NCBI GenBank assembly: GCA_022822245.1
Contig: JAJECB010000341.1
Span: 1-8,480 of the forward strand
Reading direction: 5' to 3'
Source: Gammaproteobacteria bacterium
GTDB lineage: Bacteria > Pseudomonadota > Gammaproteobacteria > HK1
Length of the DNA stretch: 8,480 nucleotides
Notes under the pieces: generated by a model
The model's input: the letters and a program-made list of their open reading frames with translations, nothing else
Database searches by the model: none
What the model was told of the DNA's origin: nothing
Position numbers and translations under genes: made by a program
In this document: positions 1-6,215 of the stretch, one piece after another
Layout: every line of letters starts with the position of its first letter
How positions within the stretch are numbered: the stretch's first letter is position 1

Positions 1-871
1 GGGCGTCGCGGTAGCGGCCCCCGGGGGGACCGCCCTCGCCGGGCGCTCGCGGCCCCCCCTCGGATCCGGCTCGCCGCGGCCCGGGCGCGTCTCCGCGGCC
101 GCCCCCTTCATGGTGGGCGGTGTTCGAGGCGCGGTACGAGAAGCAGGCGGGGCACCAGCAGGCGTCCACCCCGCCCGTGCGATGGGTGAGGCCGTGCAGG
201 CGGGTCCCCTCGCGGTCGAACTTCGGCAGCATGTCGTCGAAGTGCCGGGAGATCCCCTTCTCGTAGCGTCCCCAGACCTCGTTGGTCACCAGCCCCGCGG
301 CCTGGAGGAGCCGGGTCCGCGACTTGGCCACGAAGAGGGGGACCTCGGACAGGTTCCGGGTGCGGCCCCACTGGGTGCCTTCCGAGACGGACGGCCCGGA
401 TGCCCGCTCCGCGCGCCGCAGGGTGCTCGACTCCGACATGACGACGACCCCGCGCTGGGTGCGGTTCGCGGCGTGGAAGCGGGCGAGCATGAGGTCGAAG
501 CGGCTCACCACGTCCTCGAAGGCCATCCGGTAGGCGTCGCCGCTCGCCGCCGCGTCCTTGTCCACGACGGTGGCGAAGAGCACCGGGTGCCGGGACACGA
601 GGAGGGTCTGGTAGCAGGCGTCGAGGAGGCGCCGGCGTTCCCCCGCGTCGATCCCCGCGTAGGCCTCGGGGAGCCCGCGGGAGCCGCTGGTGCGAAGGCG
701 CGGCGCGTGGATGGGGATCTGCTGCTGCTCGTAGGGGAAGAAGCGGGCGACGGTCTCGGAGAGGTCCCGCTTCAGCCAGTAGGCGGCCCGCTCGAACACC
801 GCGACCCCGCCGACCACCACGCGGTCCGAGGAGGGATGGGTTCCCGATTCGTCCAGATAGAGGAGATACAT
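1..871 (-). CDS. DUF3800-family protein (3' end outside window)
   Basis: The frame is open from ATG at 871 to the left edge, giving 290 complete residues and no stop. The N-terminus YLLYLDESGT (residues 2-11), the block GRTRNLSEVPLFVAKSR (169-185) followed by RLLQAAGLV, then GRYEKG (201-206) and RLHGLTH (224-230), is the DUF3800 pattern, a family thought to have an RNase H-like fold. No reaction is established; these genes are often accessory or phage/defence-linked. Expected acidic residues look replaced (see findings); D7 and E8 are kept. Residues 238-243 are CWCPAC, a possible metal-binding cluster. After about residue 255 the sequence becomes a Gly/Pro/Arg/Ala-rich tail of at least 35 residues. 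Known DUF3800 proteins are usually about 230-280 residues, so the tail may be nonfamily sequence. The Shine-Dalgarno is weak (GGGA 6 nt before ATG). An in-frame GTG at 898 would add nine residues. Divergent from dapA. GC matches the surroundings, so any acquisition is not recent by composition. Confidence 0.85.
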   Translation of the reverse strand, partial: MYLLYLDESGTHPSSDRVVVGGVAVFERAAYWLKRDLSETVARFFPYEQQQIPIHAPRLRTSGSRGLPEAYAGIDAGERRRLLDACYQTLLVSRHPVLFATVVDKDAAASGDAYRMAFEDVVSRFDLMLARFHAANRTQRGVVVMSESSTLRRAERASGPSVSEGTQWGRTRNLSEVPLFVAKSRTRLLQAAGLVTNEVWGRYEKGISRHFDDMLPKFDREGTRLHGLTHRTGGVDACWCPACFSYRASNTAHHEGGGRGDAPGPRRAGSEGGPRAPGEGGPPGGRYRDA

Positions 872-972
872 GACGGGTCCCGAATACCTATACCTCACCT
901 GCCCGCCGGTGCCGCCCCGCGGCCCTAGCGGGCTGTCACCGCCGCTCGGCGTCACTCGGGCCGCCCGAACGG

Positions 973-1005
973 AAAAACGCGGCCGGCCGCGCGCCAAGCG
1001 CGCGG
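973..1005 (-). promoter_or_regulatory. Overlapping hairpins with T-run: possible attenuator or sRNA terminator
   Basis: Read on the minus strand, an 8-bp stem with a 3-nt loop (998-1005 with 987-994) comes first. It overlaps a second hairpin formed by the perfect 14-bp palindrome CGCGGCCGGCCGCG (978-991: 5-bp stem, 4-nt loop), which runs straight into TTTTT (977-973). Bases 987-991 are shared, so the two hairpins exclude each other. The second has the form of a short intrinsic terminator, and it lies about 60 nt after the predicted start of transcription. The arrangement fits an attenuator in the DUF3800 leader or the end of a roughly 60-nt RNA. GC-rich sequence makes palindromes by chance, so confidence is limited. 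The T-run is the least expected part. Confidence 0.35.
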
Positions 1006-1042
1006 GGGACCAGAGCTCCGAGGTCCTGCCGGCCGGGTTCGG

Positions 1043-1070
1043 ATTATCCATGAGCCGCCCGGGCTGTCAA
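1043..1070 (-). promoter_or_regulatory. Near-consensus sigma70 promoter toward the DUF3800 gene
   Basis: On the minus strand TTGACA (1070-1065, perfect -35) is followed after 16 bp by GATAAT (1048-1043, 5 of 6 match to the -10). Transcription would start near 1036 and leave a leader of about 165 nt before the ATG at 871. Such a match is rare by chance in DNA this GC-rich. The assignment rests on sequence only. Confidence 0.65.
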
Positions 1071-1117
1071 CTTCGCCGGAGGCCCCGCGTGGATCCGGCC
1101 CTGCCCGCTCGCGGGGG

Positions 1118-1132
1118 ATATGCGCTAATATC
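1118..1132 (+). promoter_or_regulatory. Possible dapA -10 region
   Basis: An AT-rich pocket in very GC-rich DNA contains TG-C-GCTAAT (1121-1129), which resembles an extended -10, and TAATAT (1126-1131). Both hexamers match the consensus at four of six positions. No convincing -35 is seen at 16-18 bp. A start near 1136 would give a leader of about 40 nt. This is the only promoter-like site near dapA on the plus strand. Confidence 0.35.
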
Positions 1133-1162
1133 GTCCGCGAAGATTTCCGGCGCGAACGCGCG

Positions 1163-1170
1163 AAGGAGGT
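1163..1170 (+). promoter_or_regulatory. Strong Shine-Dalgarno of dapA
   Basis: AAGGAGGT ends 4 nt before the ATG at 1175. It is the best ribosome binding site in the window and fixes the dapA start. Confidence 0.85.
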
Positions 1171-1174
1171 TGCG

Positions 1175-2065
1175 ATGTTTCGGGGAAGCATGGTGGCCAT
1201 GGTCACCCCGATGCGGGAAGACGACGCGGTGGACGACGATGCCCTCGCCCGGCTGGTCGAGTTCCACGTCGACGCCGGCACCGACGCCATCATTGCGGTC
1301 GGGACCACCGGCGAGTCGGCCACCCTCGACCACGACGAGCACCGCGAGGTGATCCGCAAGGTCATCGAGGCGGTGGCGGGCCGGGTGCCGGTGATCGCCG
1401 GGACCGGAGCGAACTCGACCACCGAGGCGCTGCACCTGACCCGCGACGCCGCGGCCCTCGGGGCCGACGGCTGCCTGCTGGTGACGCCCTACTACAACAA
1501 GCCCACCCAGGAGGGCCTGTACCGGCACTTCAAGCTCATCGCGGAGTCCGTCGATGTCCCGCAGATCCTCTACAACGTGCCCGGGCGGACCGCCTGCGAC
1601 ATGCAGCCGGACACCGTCGCGCGGCTCTCCCGGCTCACCAACGTCGTCTCCATCAAGGAAGCGTCCGGGGACCTTGCGCGGGTCGGGCAGATCCTCGACC
1701 GCGCGGCCGATTGGTTCGAGGTCGTGAGCGGCGAGGACCCGATCGCGATGGAGACGATCCTCTCCGGAGGGAAGGGGGTCATCTCGGTCACCGCGAACAT
1801 CGCCCCGGCCGCCATGCACGCGATGTGCGACCGGGCCCTGCGCGGGGACCGGGCGGGGGCGGAAGCGATCGACGCTCGGCTGCGGGCCCTGCACAAGAAC
1901 CTCTTCATCGAGTCGAACCCGATCCCGTCGAAGTGGCTGCTGCACGACATGGGCCTCATCCCGCCCGGGATCCGGCTGCCGTTGACGCCGCTGTCGGCCG
2001 AGTGCCACGAAGCGGTCCGGTCCGCCCTCCGCGAAGCGGAAGGCGCGCTGCCCGCCGCGGCCTGA
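1175..2065 (+). CDS. dapA: 4-hydroxy-tetrahydrodipicolinate synthase
   Basis: DapA condenses pyruvate with L-aspartate semialdehyde, the first step committed to diaminopimelate and lysine, in the cytoplasm; the E. coli enzyme is a homotetramer. The 296-residue TIM-barrel protein can be read in E. coli numbering without gaps through the active site: T44-T45 in GTTGES, Y107, Y133, R138 in NVPGRT, and Schiff-base K161 in SIKEASGD. The residues known to bind lysine in the feedback-inhibited E. coli enzyme are all present (S48, A49, H53, H56, N80, E84, Y106), so lysine inhibition is likely. The start is fixed by a strong Shine-Dalgarno and the family N-terminus. First gene of the plus-strand unit; bamC follows after 9 bp in the same frame as the dapA stop codon. 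This dapA-bamC pairing is standard in Gamma- and Betaproteobacteria. Confidence 0.97.
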   Translation: MFRGSMVAMVTPMREDDAVDDDALARLVEFHVDAGTDAIIAVGTTGESATLDHDEHREVIRKVIEAVAGRVPVIAGTGANSTTEALHLTRDAAALGADGCLLVTPYYNKPTQEGLYRHFKLIAESVDVPQILYNVPGRTACDMQPDTVARLSRLTNVVSIKEASGDLARVGQILDRAADWFEVVSGEDPIAMETILSGGKGVISVTANIAPAAMHAMCDRALRGDRAGAEAIDARLRALHKNLFIESNPIPSKWLLHDMGLIPPGIRLPLTPLSAECHEAVRSALREAEGALPAAA

Positions 2066-2074
2066 AGTTCGCGC

Positions 2075-3187
2075 GTGCTCCGGCGGAAATCGCACCGGCT
2101 CCGCGGCGCGGCCGCGCTCGCGGCGGCGGCGCTCGCCGCCGCGGGGTGCACCTACGTCAGCCGGCCACCCCCTCCCCCCTCGGACACCCCGTACCAGCGC
2201 GATGTCCGCCAGACATCGCTCGAGGTGCCGCCGGACCTCACCCGGTCCGGGATCCGGGACGCCTATCCGGTTCCCGGCACCGACGACCCGGGCGACGCCG
2301 CCGATGCGGTGCTGCCGCGCGTGGAGGGGGGCCGCATCGAGCGCGAGGGGGCCCTCCGGTGGCTCGTCGTCGAGGCCGAGCCCGCCGAGGTCTGGCCGAG
2401 CCTGCGCGAGTTCTGGCGGCGGCAGGGGTTCGGCTTCGATACCGACGACGCCCGGGTCGGGGTCCTGGAGACCGGGTGGGCCGAGAAGCGGGTGGATCTC
2501 CCCGTCGGGGGGGTACGGAGGTTCCTCGCGCGGTTCAAGCGCTTCGCCTACACCTACGCGGTCCGCGACCGGTTCCGGACCCGCGTCGAGCGCGGCGCGG
2601 AGCCGGGGCTGACGGAGATCCACGTGACCCACCGGGGCGCGCAGGAAGAGGTGCGGGGCGACAGCTATGCGTGGACCCCCCGGCCCTCCGACCCGGCCCT
2701 CGAGGCGGAGATGCTCGGCCGCCTCATGTACTTCCTCGCGCACGGGGATGACTCGACCGTCGACCCGGCGGCGGTGGCCGCGACGGGCGACGCCGCCGAG
2801 CCGCGGGTGGGGGTCATGGACGATCCCGGGGGCGGGAAGTACATCCGCTTGAACGAAGGCTTCGACCGGGGCTGGCGCCTGGTCCGACGCGCGCTCGACC
2901 GGGGCGGGTTCACGGTGGTCGACCTCGACCGGAGCGCCGGCTTCTTCCTCGTGCGCTACATCGATCCGGACGCGGGCGCCGAGGAGAAGCGGGGCTGGCT
3001 CGACCGCCTCGCGTTCTGGCGCGATCGGAGCAAGAAGGAGGTGCCGGAGGACGTCGAGTTCCGGATCGTCCTCGAGCGCGGCGACGGGCCGCCGACCCGC
3101 GTCGTGGTCCAGGACGCGAAGGGGGAGCGCGACACGGGCGAGAGCGCGGGGCGGATCCTCGTGGCCCTCGCCGAGAACGTCGAGTAG
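2075..3187 (+). CDS. bamC: Outer membrane protein assembly factor BamC (lipoprotein)
   Basis: BamC (NlpB) is a lipoprotein of the BAM complex, which inserts beta-barrel proteins into the outer membrane, and binds mainly BamD. The 370-residue product has an Arg/Lys-rich n-region, an Ala-rich core and a lipobox ending AAGC, with Cys25 as the lipidated residue. Thr at +2 is compatible with outer-membrane sorting. A Pro-rich stretch and the conserved unstructured segment with TSLEVPPDLT (47-56) follow, then two helix-grip domains at about 94-205 and 255-367, the second starting at KYIRLNEGFDRGW. Length is slightly above E. coli BamC (344). The start is GTG at 2075, the only conventional start codon between the in-frame dapA stop and the signal sequence. 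No clear Shine-Dalgarno is seen, so translation is probably coupled to dapA. The E. coli neighbour purC is not downstream. Confidence 0.93.
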   Translation: MLRRKSHRLRGAAALAAAALAAAGCTYVSRPPPPPSDTPYQRDVRQTSLEVPPDLTRSGIRDAYPVPGTDDPGDAADAVLPRVEGGRIEREGALRWLVVEAEPAEVWPSLREFWRRQGFGFDTDDARVGVLETGWAEKRVDLPVGGVRRFLARFKRFAYTYAVRDRFRTRVERGAEPGLTEIHVTHRGAQEEVRGDSYAWTPRPSDPALEAEMLGRLMYFLAHGDDSTVDPAAVAATGDAAEPRVGVMDDPGGGKYIRLNEGFDRGWRLVRRALDRGGFTVVDLDRSAGFFLVRYIDPDAGAEEKRGWLDRLAFWRDRSKKEVPEDVEFRIVLERGDGPPTRVVVQDAKGERDTGESAGRILVALAENVE

Positions 3188-3210
3188 CTCCTGCCGCCAA
3201 AGAGAAGACC

Positions 3211-3456
3211 ATGGATTGGCCGAAGACAGTAGCCATCGTCGTCTCCGTCCTCGCACTGGCCGGGGTGGTGGTGCTTCAATCGAACGGGATTCATTCGAGC
3301 ATCAATTCGCTGCGCGTCGAAGCCGCCAATGACCGTGCCAATGCCGCCGCCGACCGGCGGGCGCATCAAGAATCGATGGACACCTTCCGAGAGCAATTGC
3401 TCGCGATCGCCGTGGAGCAGGCCGCCCGCGAACGCGCAAAACTCGCCGATCGGTGA
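3211..3456 (+). CDS. Small single-pass membrane protein with helical tail, unrecognised
   Basis: This 81-residue ORF encodes MDWPKT, then a hydrophobic stretch at about residues 7-23 (VAIVVSVLALAGVVVLQ), then a charged, Ala-rich helix with coiled-coil-like spacing to the end (about 29-81). There are no cysteines and no catalytic motif. The first residues and the topology resemble many small hypothetical proteins with one N-terminal membrane helix and a cytoplasmic or periplasmic coiled coil; I cannot name a family. ATG at 3211 is preceded by a modest Shine-Dalgarno-like AGAGAAG. It begins 23 bp after bamC, with no terminator seen between, so co-transcription is likely. GC is about 63% by hand count, clearly below its neighbours, and codons such as AAT, CAA and ATT occur, which may indicate later arrival or relaxed selection. 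The 3' end faces der. Confidence 0.7.
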   Translation: MDWPKTVAIVVSVLALAGVVVLQSNGIHSSINSLRVEAANDRANAAADRRAHQESMDTFREQLLAIAVEQAARERAKLADR

Positions 3457-3462
3457 CTCCCG

Positions 3463-3485
3463 GGCGGGGGCTCAACGCCCCCGCC
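3463..3485. terminator. Hairpin at the convergence point of the two units
   Basis: GGCGGGGGC (3463-3471) and its exact complement GCCCCCGCC (3477-3485) form a 9-bp all-GC stem with the loop TCAAC. It lies 6 bp after the small ORF stop, and the loop contains the der stop codon (TGA, 3474-3472 on the minus strand). The position between convergent genes fits a shared bidirectional terminator or an mRNA 3'-end stabiliser. No T-run follows on either strand, so it is not a classical intrinsic terminator. Confidence 0.5.
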
Positions 3486-4893
3486 GCCTTGCGTGGCGCA
3501 GCAGGCGCTTCCGGTGTCGGACCTGGCGCGGGGTGAGCCGGTTGCGCCGCCCCGCGTAAGGGTTCTCGCCCGAACGGAACTCGATCCGGAGCGGCGTGCC
3601 GCGAAGCCCGAACCGGGTCCGGACCGCGCGGGCGAGATAGCGCGCGTACGGCTCCGGAACCTCCTCCGCCGAGTTTCCGTGGATCACCACGATCGGAGGG
3701 TTGATCCCCCCCTGGTGGGCGTAGCGCAGCTTGATCCGTCTTCCCCGCACCGCCGGGGGAGGGTGCCGGGTGGTCGCGTCCTGCACGATCCGGGTGAGCT
3801 CGCCGGCCGCCATGCGGGTGGTGGCCGCCGCCCACGCCTCCTCGACCGAGCGCATCACCGCCCCCAGCCCTTCGCCGCGAAGGGCGGAGATCGCGTGCAC
3901 GGCGGAGAAGTCGATGAAGCCGAGACGCCGCGAGACCGCGTCGCGGGCCGCGGTCCGCCTCTCCGGGTCGAGGCGGTCCCACTTGTTGAGGGCGATGACG
4001 AGGGCCCGGCCCGCGTCGAGCAGGTAGCCGAGGAGCCGCGCGTCCTGCTCGGAGACCCCCTCTCCCGCGTCGAGCACCAGGATCGCGACGTTCGCCGCCT
4101 CGATGGCCTGGAGCGCCTTGATGGCGCTCAGCTTCTCGACCACGTCGGAGACGCGCGAGCGGCGCCGGAGCCCCGCCGTGTCGATGAGCACGAACCGCCG
4201 CCCGCCCCGCTCGAAGGGAACGAACACGCTGTCGCGCGTCGTCCCCGGGGCATCGTCGGTAATGACCCGGTCTTCGCCGAGGAGACGGTTGACGAGGGTG
4301 GACTTGCCGGCGTTGGGCCGGCCGATGATCGCGATCCGCACCGCCCCCCGCCCCCCATCCGCCTCCGCCTCCGCCTCCGCGTCGCCGGCCGGGTCGGGAG
4401 CGTCTTCCCCCGCGGGCACGAGGGTCCGCACCAGGGCGGCGATCCCGCGCCCGTGGGCGGCCGAGATCGGGGTCGGGGCGTCGAGCCCGAGGGCGTGGAA
4501 CTCGCTGACGGCGGTCCGCTCGTCCAGCCCGTCGGTCTTGTTGACGGCGAGGACGACCGGCTTGCCGAGCCGGCGAACACGGTCCGCGATCGCGTCGTCG
4601 GCCGCGGTCCTTCCCGCCCGCGCGTCGGTGAGGAGCACGATCCGGTCCGCTTCGTCGAGCGCGCGCCGGACCTGGTCACCGACGCGGGTGGCGAGGTCGT
4701 GGGCATCGCCGGTGAGTCCGCCGGTGTCCACGACGATGAACCGGGCGCCGTGATGCCGGGCGATCCCGTAGCGGCGGTCCCGGGTGAGGCCCGGGTAGTC
4801 GGCGACGATGGCGTCCCGGGTGCCGGTGAGCCGGTTGAACAGGGTCGACTTCCCGACGTTGGGCCTTCCTGCGATGGCGATTACGGGAAGCAT
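3472..4893 (-). CDS. der: Ribosome biogenesis GTPase Der (EngA)
   Basis: Der is an essential tandem-GTPase that acts in maturation of the 50S ribosomal subunit. The 473-residue protein (E. coli 490) shows G domain 1 with GRPNVGKS (9-16), PGLTRD (34-39), DTGG (56-59) and NKTD (118-121). An acidic linker at about 162-183 contains Glu-Ala repeats. G domain 2 has GRPNAGKS (191-198), PGTTRD (216-221), DTAG (238-241) and NKWD (303-306). A KH-like domain from about 356 ends in a very basic tail (about 449-473) suited to rRNA contact. The ATG at 4893 matches the family start MLPVIAIAGRPN. The frame stays open upstream to 4995, but that extension overlaps bamB and lacks family similarity. The Shine-Dalgarno is weak. 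Last gene of the minus-strand unit, 46 bp after bamB, as in E. coli. The stop codon lies in a hairpin loop. Confidence 0.97.
   Translation of the reverse strand: MLPVIAIAGRPNVGKSTLFNRLTGTRDAIVADYPGLTRDRRYGIARHHGARFIVVDTGGLTGDAHDLATRVGDQVRRALDEADRIVLLTDARAGRTAADDAIADRVRRLGKPVVLAVNKTDGLDERTAVSEFHALGLDAPTPISAAHGRGIAALVRTLVPAGEDAPDPAGDAEAEAEADGGRGAVRIAIIGRPNAGKSTLVNRLLGEDRVITDDAPGTTRDSVFVPFERGGRRFVLIDTAGLRRRSRVSDVVEKLSAIKALQAIEAANVAILVLDAGEGVSEQDARLLGYLLDAGRALVIALNKWDRLDPERRTAARDAVSRRLGFIDFSAVHAISALRGEGLGAVMRSVEEAWAAATTRMAAGELTRIVQDATTRHPPPAVRGRRIKLRYAHQGGINPPIVVIHGNSAEEVPEPYARYLARAVRTRFGLRGTPLRIEFRSGENPYAGRRNRLTPRQVRHRKRLLRHARRRGR
4361..4378. repeat. Hexanucleotide repeat in der linker
   Basis: Three exact GCCTCC units in tandem, plus partial copies at the edges, encode alternating Glu-Ala in the linker between the two Der G domains. 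Linker length in this family varies, so slippage here would be tolerated in frame. Confidence 0.6.
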
Positions 4894-4929
4894 GGGCGAA
4901 GCCTGGCCGGCCCCGGCTCCGCCCCCGGC

Positions 4930-4939
4930 CCGGTACCGG
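4930..4939. repeat. Palindrome between bamB and der
   Basis: CCGGTACCGG is a perfect 10-bp palindrome immediately after the bamB stop codon, in the 46-bp gap before der. The gap is otherwise G/C-rich with further short self-complementary stretches (GGCCGGCC at about 4902). No T-run is present, so termination is not indicated; a role is unknown. Confidence 0.35.
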
Positions 4940-6202
4940 TCAGCGGACCCTGAACGCGGTGAGTCGTCCCCTTCCCCAGTAGGCGACGAGCGCATCGCCG
5001 TGCCGGGCGGGAGGACCCGCGAGCCGGCCCTCGCCGGACCGGGTCCTGGCCGCCGGTCGGCCGTCCTCGCGGCGCAGCCAGTGGACGTAGCCCTCGATGT
5101 CGGTCACCGCGACGTACGCGCCGTGCACGACCGGCCACGCGGGGGCGCGGCCGGCGAGCGACGCCTGCGTCCATACCCCGGCGCCGGAGACGCGGTCGAG
5201 GGCCTGAACCGAGCCGCCGGTGTCCGCGACGTAGACGAGGTCCGCGTCGGCGGCGAGACCGGTGCGCGACGCGATGTCGCGCCGCCAGAGCGGCTGGCCG
5301 GTCTCGGCGTCGAAGGCCGCGACGGCCCGTTCGTAGCTCGCCGCATAGACCACGCCGCCCGCCACCACCGCCTCGGTGTCGACGTCGGCAAGCCGCTCGA
5401 GCTCCGAGCGCCCGCGCGGGTCCGCGATGAGGCCTTCCCAGACGAGCTCGCCGGTCGCGCTTCGCACGGCGGCGATGCGGCCCTTGTCGAAGCCGGTGAT
5501 CGCGACCCCGGACACGATGACGGGCGAGCCGGTGCCCCGCACGGTGAGCGCGGGCACGCCTGCGTCGTGGGTCCAGCGCACCTCGCCCGACGCGGCGTCG
5601 AGCCCGTACAGCTTCCCGTCGAGGGTGCGCGCGAGGACCCGGTCGCCCGCGAGGCGCGGCCGGCTCAGCACCTCGCTCGTGAGCTGCGCGCGCCAGGCGA
5701 CCTCGCCGGTCGCCTGGTGCAGGGCGATCAGCTCTCCGTCCTCGCTACCGGCGAGGACCAGCCCGCCGCCCGCCCCGACCCCGCCGGTGATGTCGGCGTC
5801 GGTGTCGGTGCGCCACACGGAGCGGCCGCTCGCGGCGTCCCAGGCGGAGACCCGCCCGCGGGCGTCCGCGACGTAGATGCGGTCGTCCGCGACCGCGGGG
5901 GCGAGGACCAGCCAGTCGCGGCCGATCCCGGAACCGGCGTCGGCGGACCACGGGGTCTCGACCGCCGCGAGCGGCTCGAGCGGCGCGAGGTCGGGGACCT
6001 CGTCGTCGCGGTCGCCGCCGAACAGGGCGCAGCCTCCGAGAAGGGCCGAAGACGCCGCCCCGAGCGCGGCCGCGCGGACGAGCCGCGCGAAGGCGGGGCG
6101 CGCCCGGCCGGCAGGAACCGTCCCGGCCGCGGCGAGCGGATGGAGGCTCGCCGGTGCGGCCCGGCGGCCCGTGCGGTTCGGCGCGATGCTGGCGTCTGTC
6201 AT
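4940..6202 (-). CDS. bamB: Outer membrane protein assembly factor BamB (lipoprotein)
   Basis: BamB (YfgL) is the beta-propeller lipoprotein of the BAM complex and binds BamA. The 420-residue product has a lipobox LLGGC with Cys58; Ala at +2 fits outer-membrane sorting. PQQ-like propeller repeats of the form D-x-x-S/T-G-x-x-x-W recur at about 120-130, 160-170, 200-210, 245-255 and again toward the C-terminus. ALTVRG (218-223) and DVD (273-275) correspond to the two E. coli BamB segments reported as important for BamA binding. EGYVHW near the C-terminus matches EGYLHW in E. coli. The ATG at 6202 is 13 bp after yfgM with no clear Shine-Dalgarno. It gives about 40 residues before the hydrophobic core, which is long for a lipoprotein signal, but no ATG, GTG or TTG start was found between residue 1 and the core. 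Expected place in the hisS-yfgM-bamB-der series. Confidence 0.95.
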   Translation of the reverse strand: MTDASIAPNRTGRRAAPASLHPLAAAGTVPAGRARPAFARLVRAAALGAASSALLGGCALFGGDRDDEVPDLAPLEPLAAVETPWSADAGSGIGRDWLVLAPAVADDRIYVADARGRVSAWDAASGRSVWRTDTDADITGGVGAGGGLVLAGSEDGELIALHQATGEVAWRAQLTSEVLSRPRLAGDRVLARTLDGKLYGLDAASGEVRWTHDAGVPALTVRGTGSPVIVSGVAITGFDKGRIAAVRSATGELVWEGLIADPRGRSELERLADVDTEAVVAGGVVYAASYERAVAAFDAETGQPLWRRDIASRTGLAADADLVYVADTGGSVQALDRVSGAGVWTQASLAGRAPAWPVVHGAYVAVTDIEGYVHWLRREDGRPAARTRSGEGRLAGPPARHGDALVAYWGRGRLTAFRVR

Positions 6203-6215
6203 GGCACTGATGGAT

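Larger units (their letters stand above)
872..1174. other. Divergent intergenic region, DUF3800 gene / dapA
   Basis: No gene is supported in these 303 bases. The region holds the minus-strand promoter (1043-1070) and hairpins (973-1005) listed separately. A further small inverted repeat lies at 956-968 (TCGGG/CCCGA, 3-nt loop), and the 8-base repeat at 980-987 has its inverted copy at 1028-1035. An AT-rich pocket at 1118-1132 sits upstream of dapA. No tRNA-like or riboswitch-like fold was recognised; a lysine riboswitch would be much longer than the dapA leader here. Confidence 0.6.

Noticed and set aside
110..928. A 272-residue plus-strand frame at the left end
   Set aside because: The opposite strand encodes the DUF3800 family motifs in order, so this frame is its shadow.
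1136..1174. A lysine riboswitch upstream of dapA
   Set aside because: The likely leader is only about 40 nt, far too short for the lysine aptamer, and no matching fold is visible.
1067..3256. A 729-residue open frame on the minus strand across dapA and bamC
   Set aside because: It is fully antisense to two unmistakable conserved genes, is Arg/Pro/Gly-rich with no domain, and arises because high GC removes stop codons.
1..3456. A defence pair made of the DUF3800 protein and the small membrane ORF
   Set aside because: They are on opposite strands, separated by dapA and bamC, and no other defence gene is in the window.
3493..4953. A 486-residue plus-strand frame over der
   Set aside because: It is antisense to der, which has all the G motifs of both GTPase domains.
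4894..4995. N-terminal extension of der by 34 residues
   Set aside because: It overlaps the bamB 3' end in another frame, and Der proteins begin right before the first G motif, matching the ATG at 4893.
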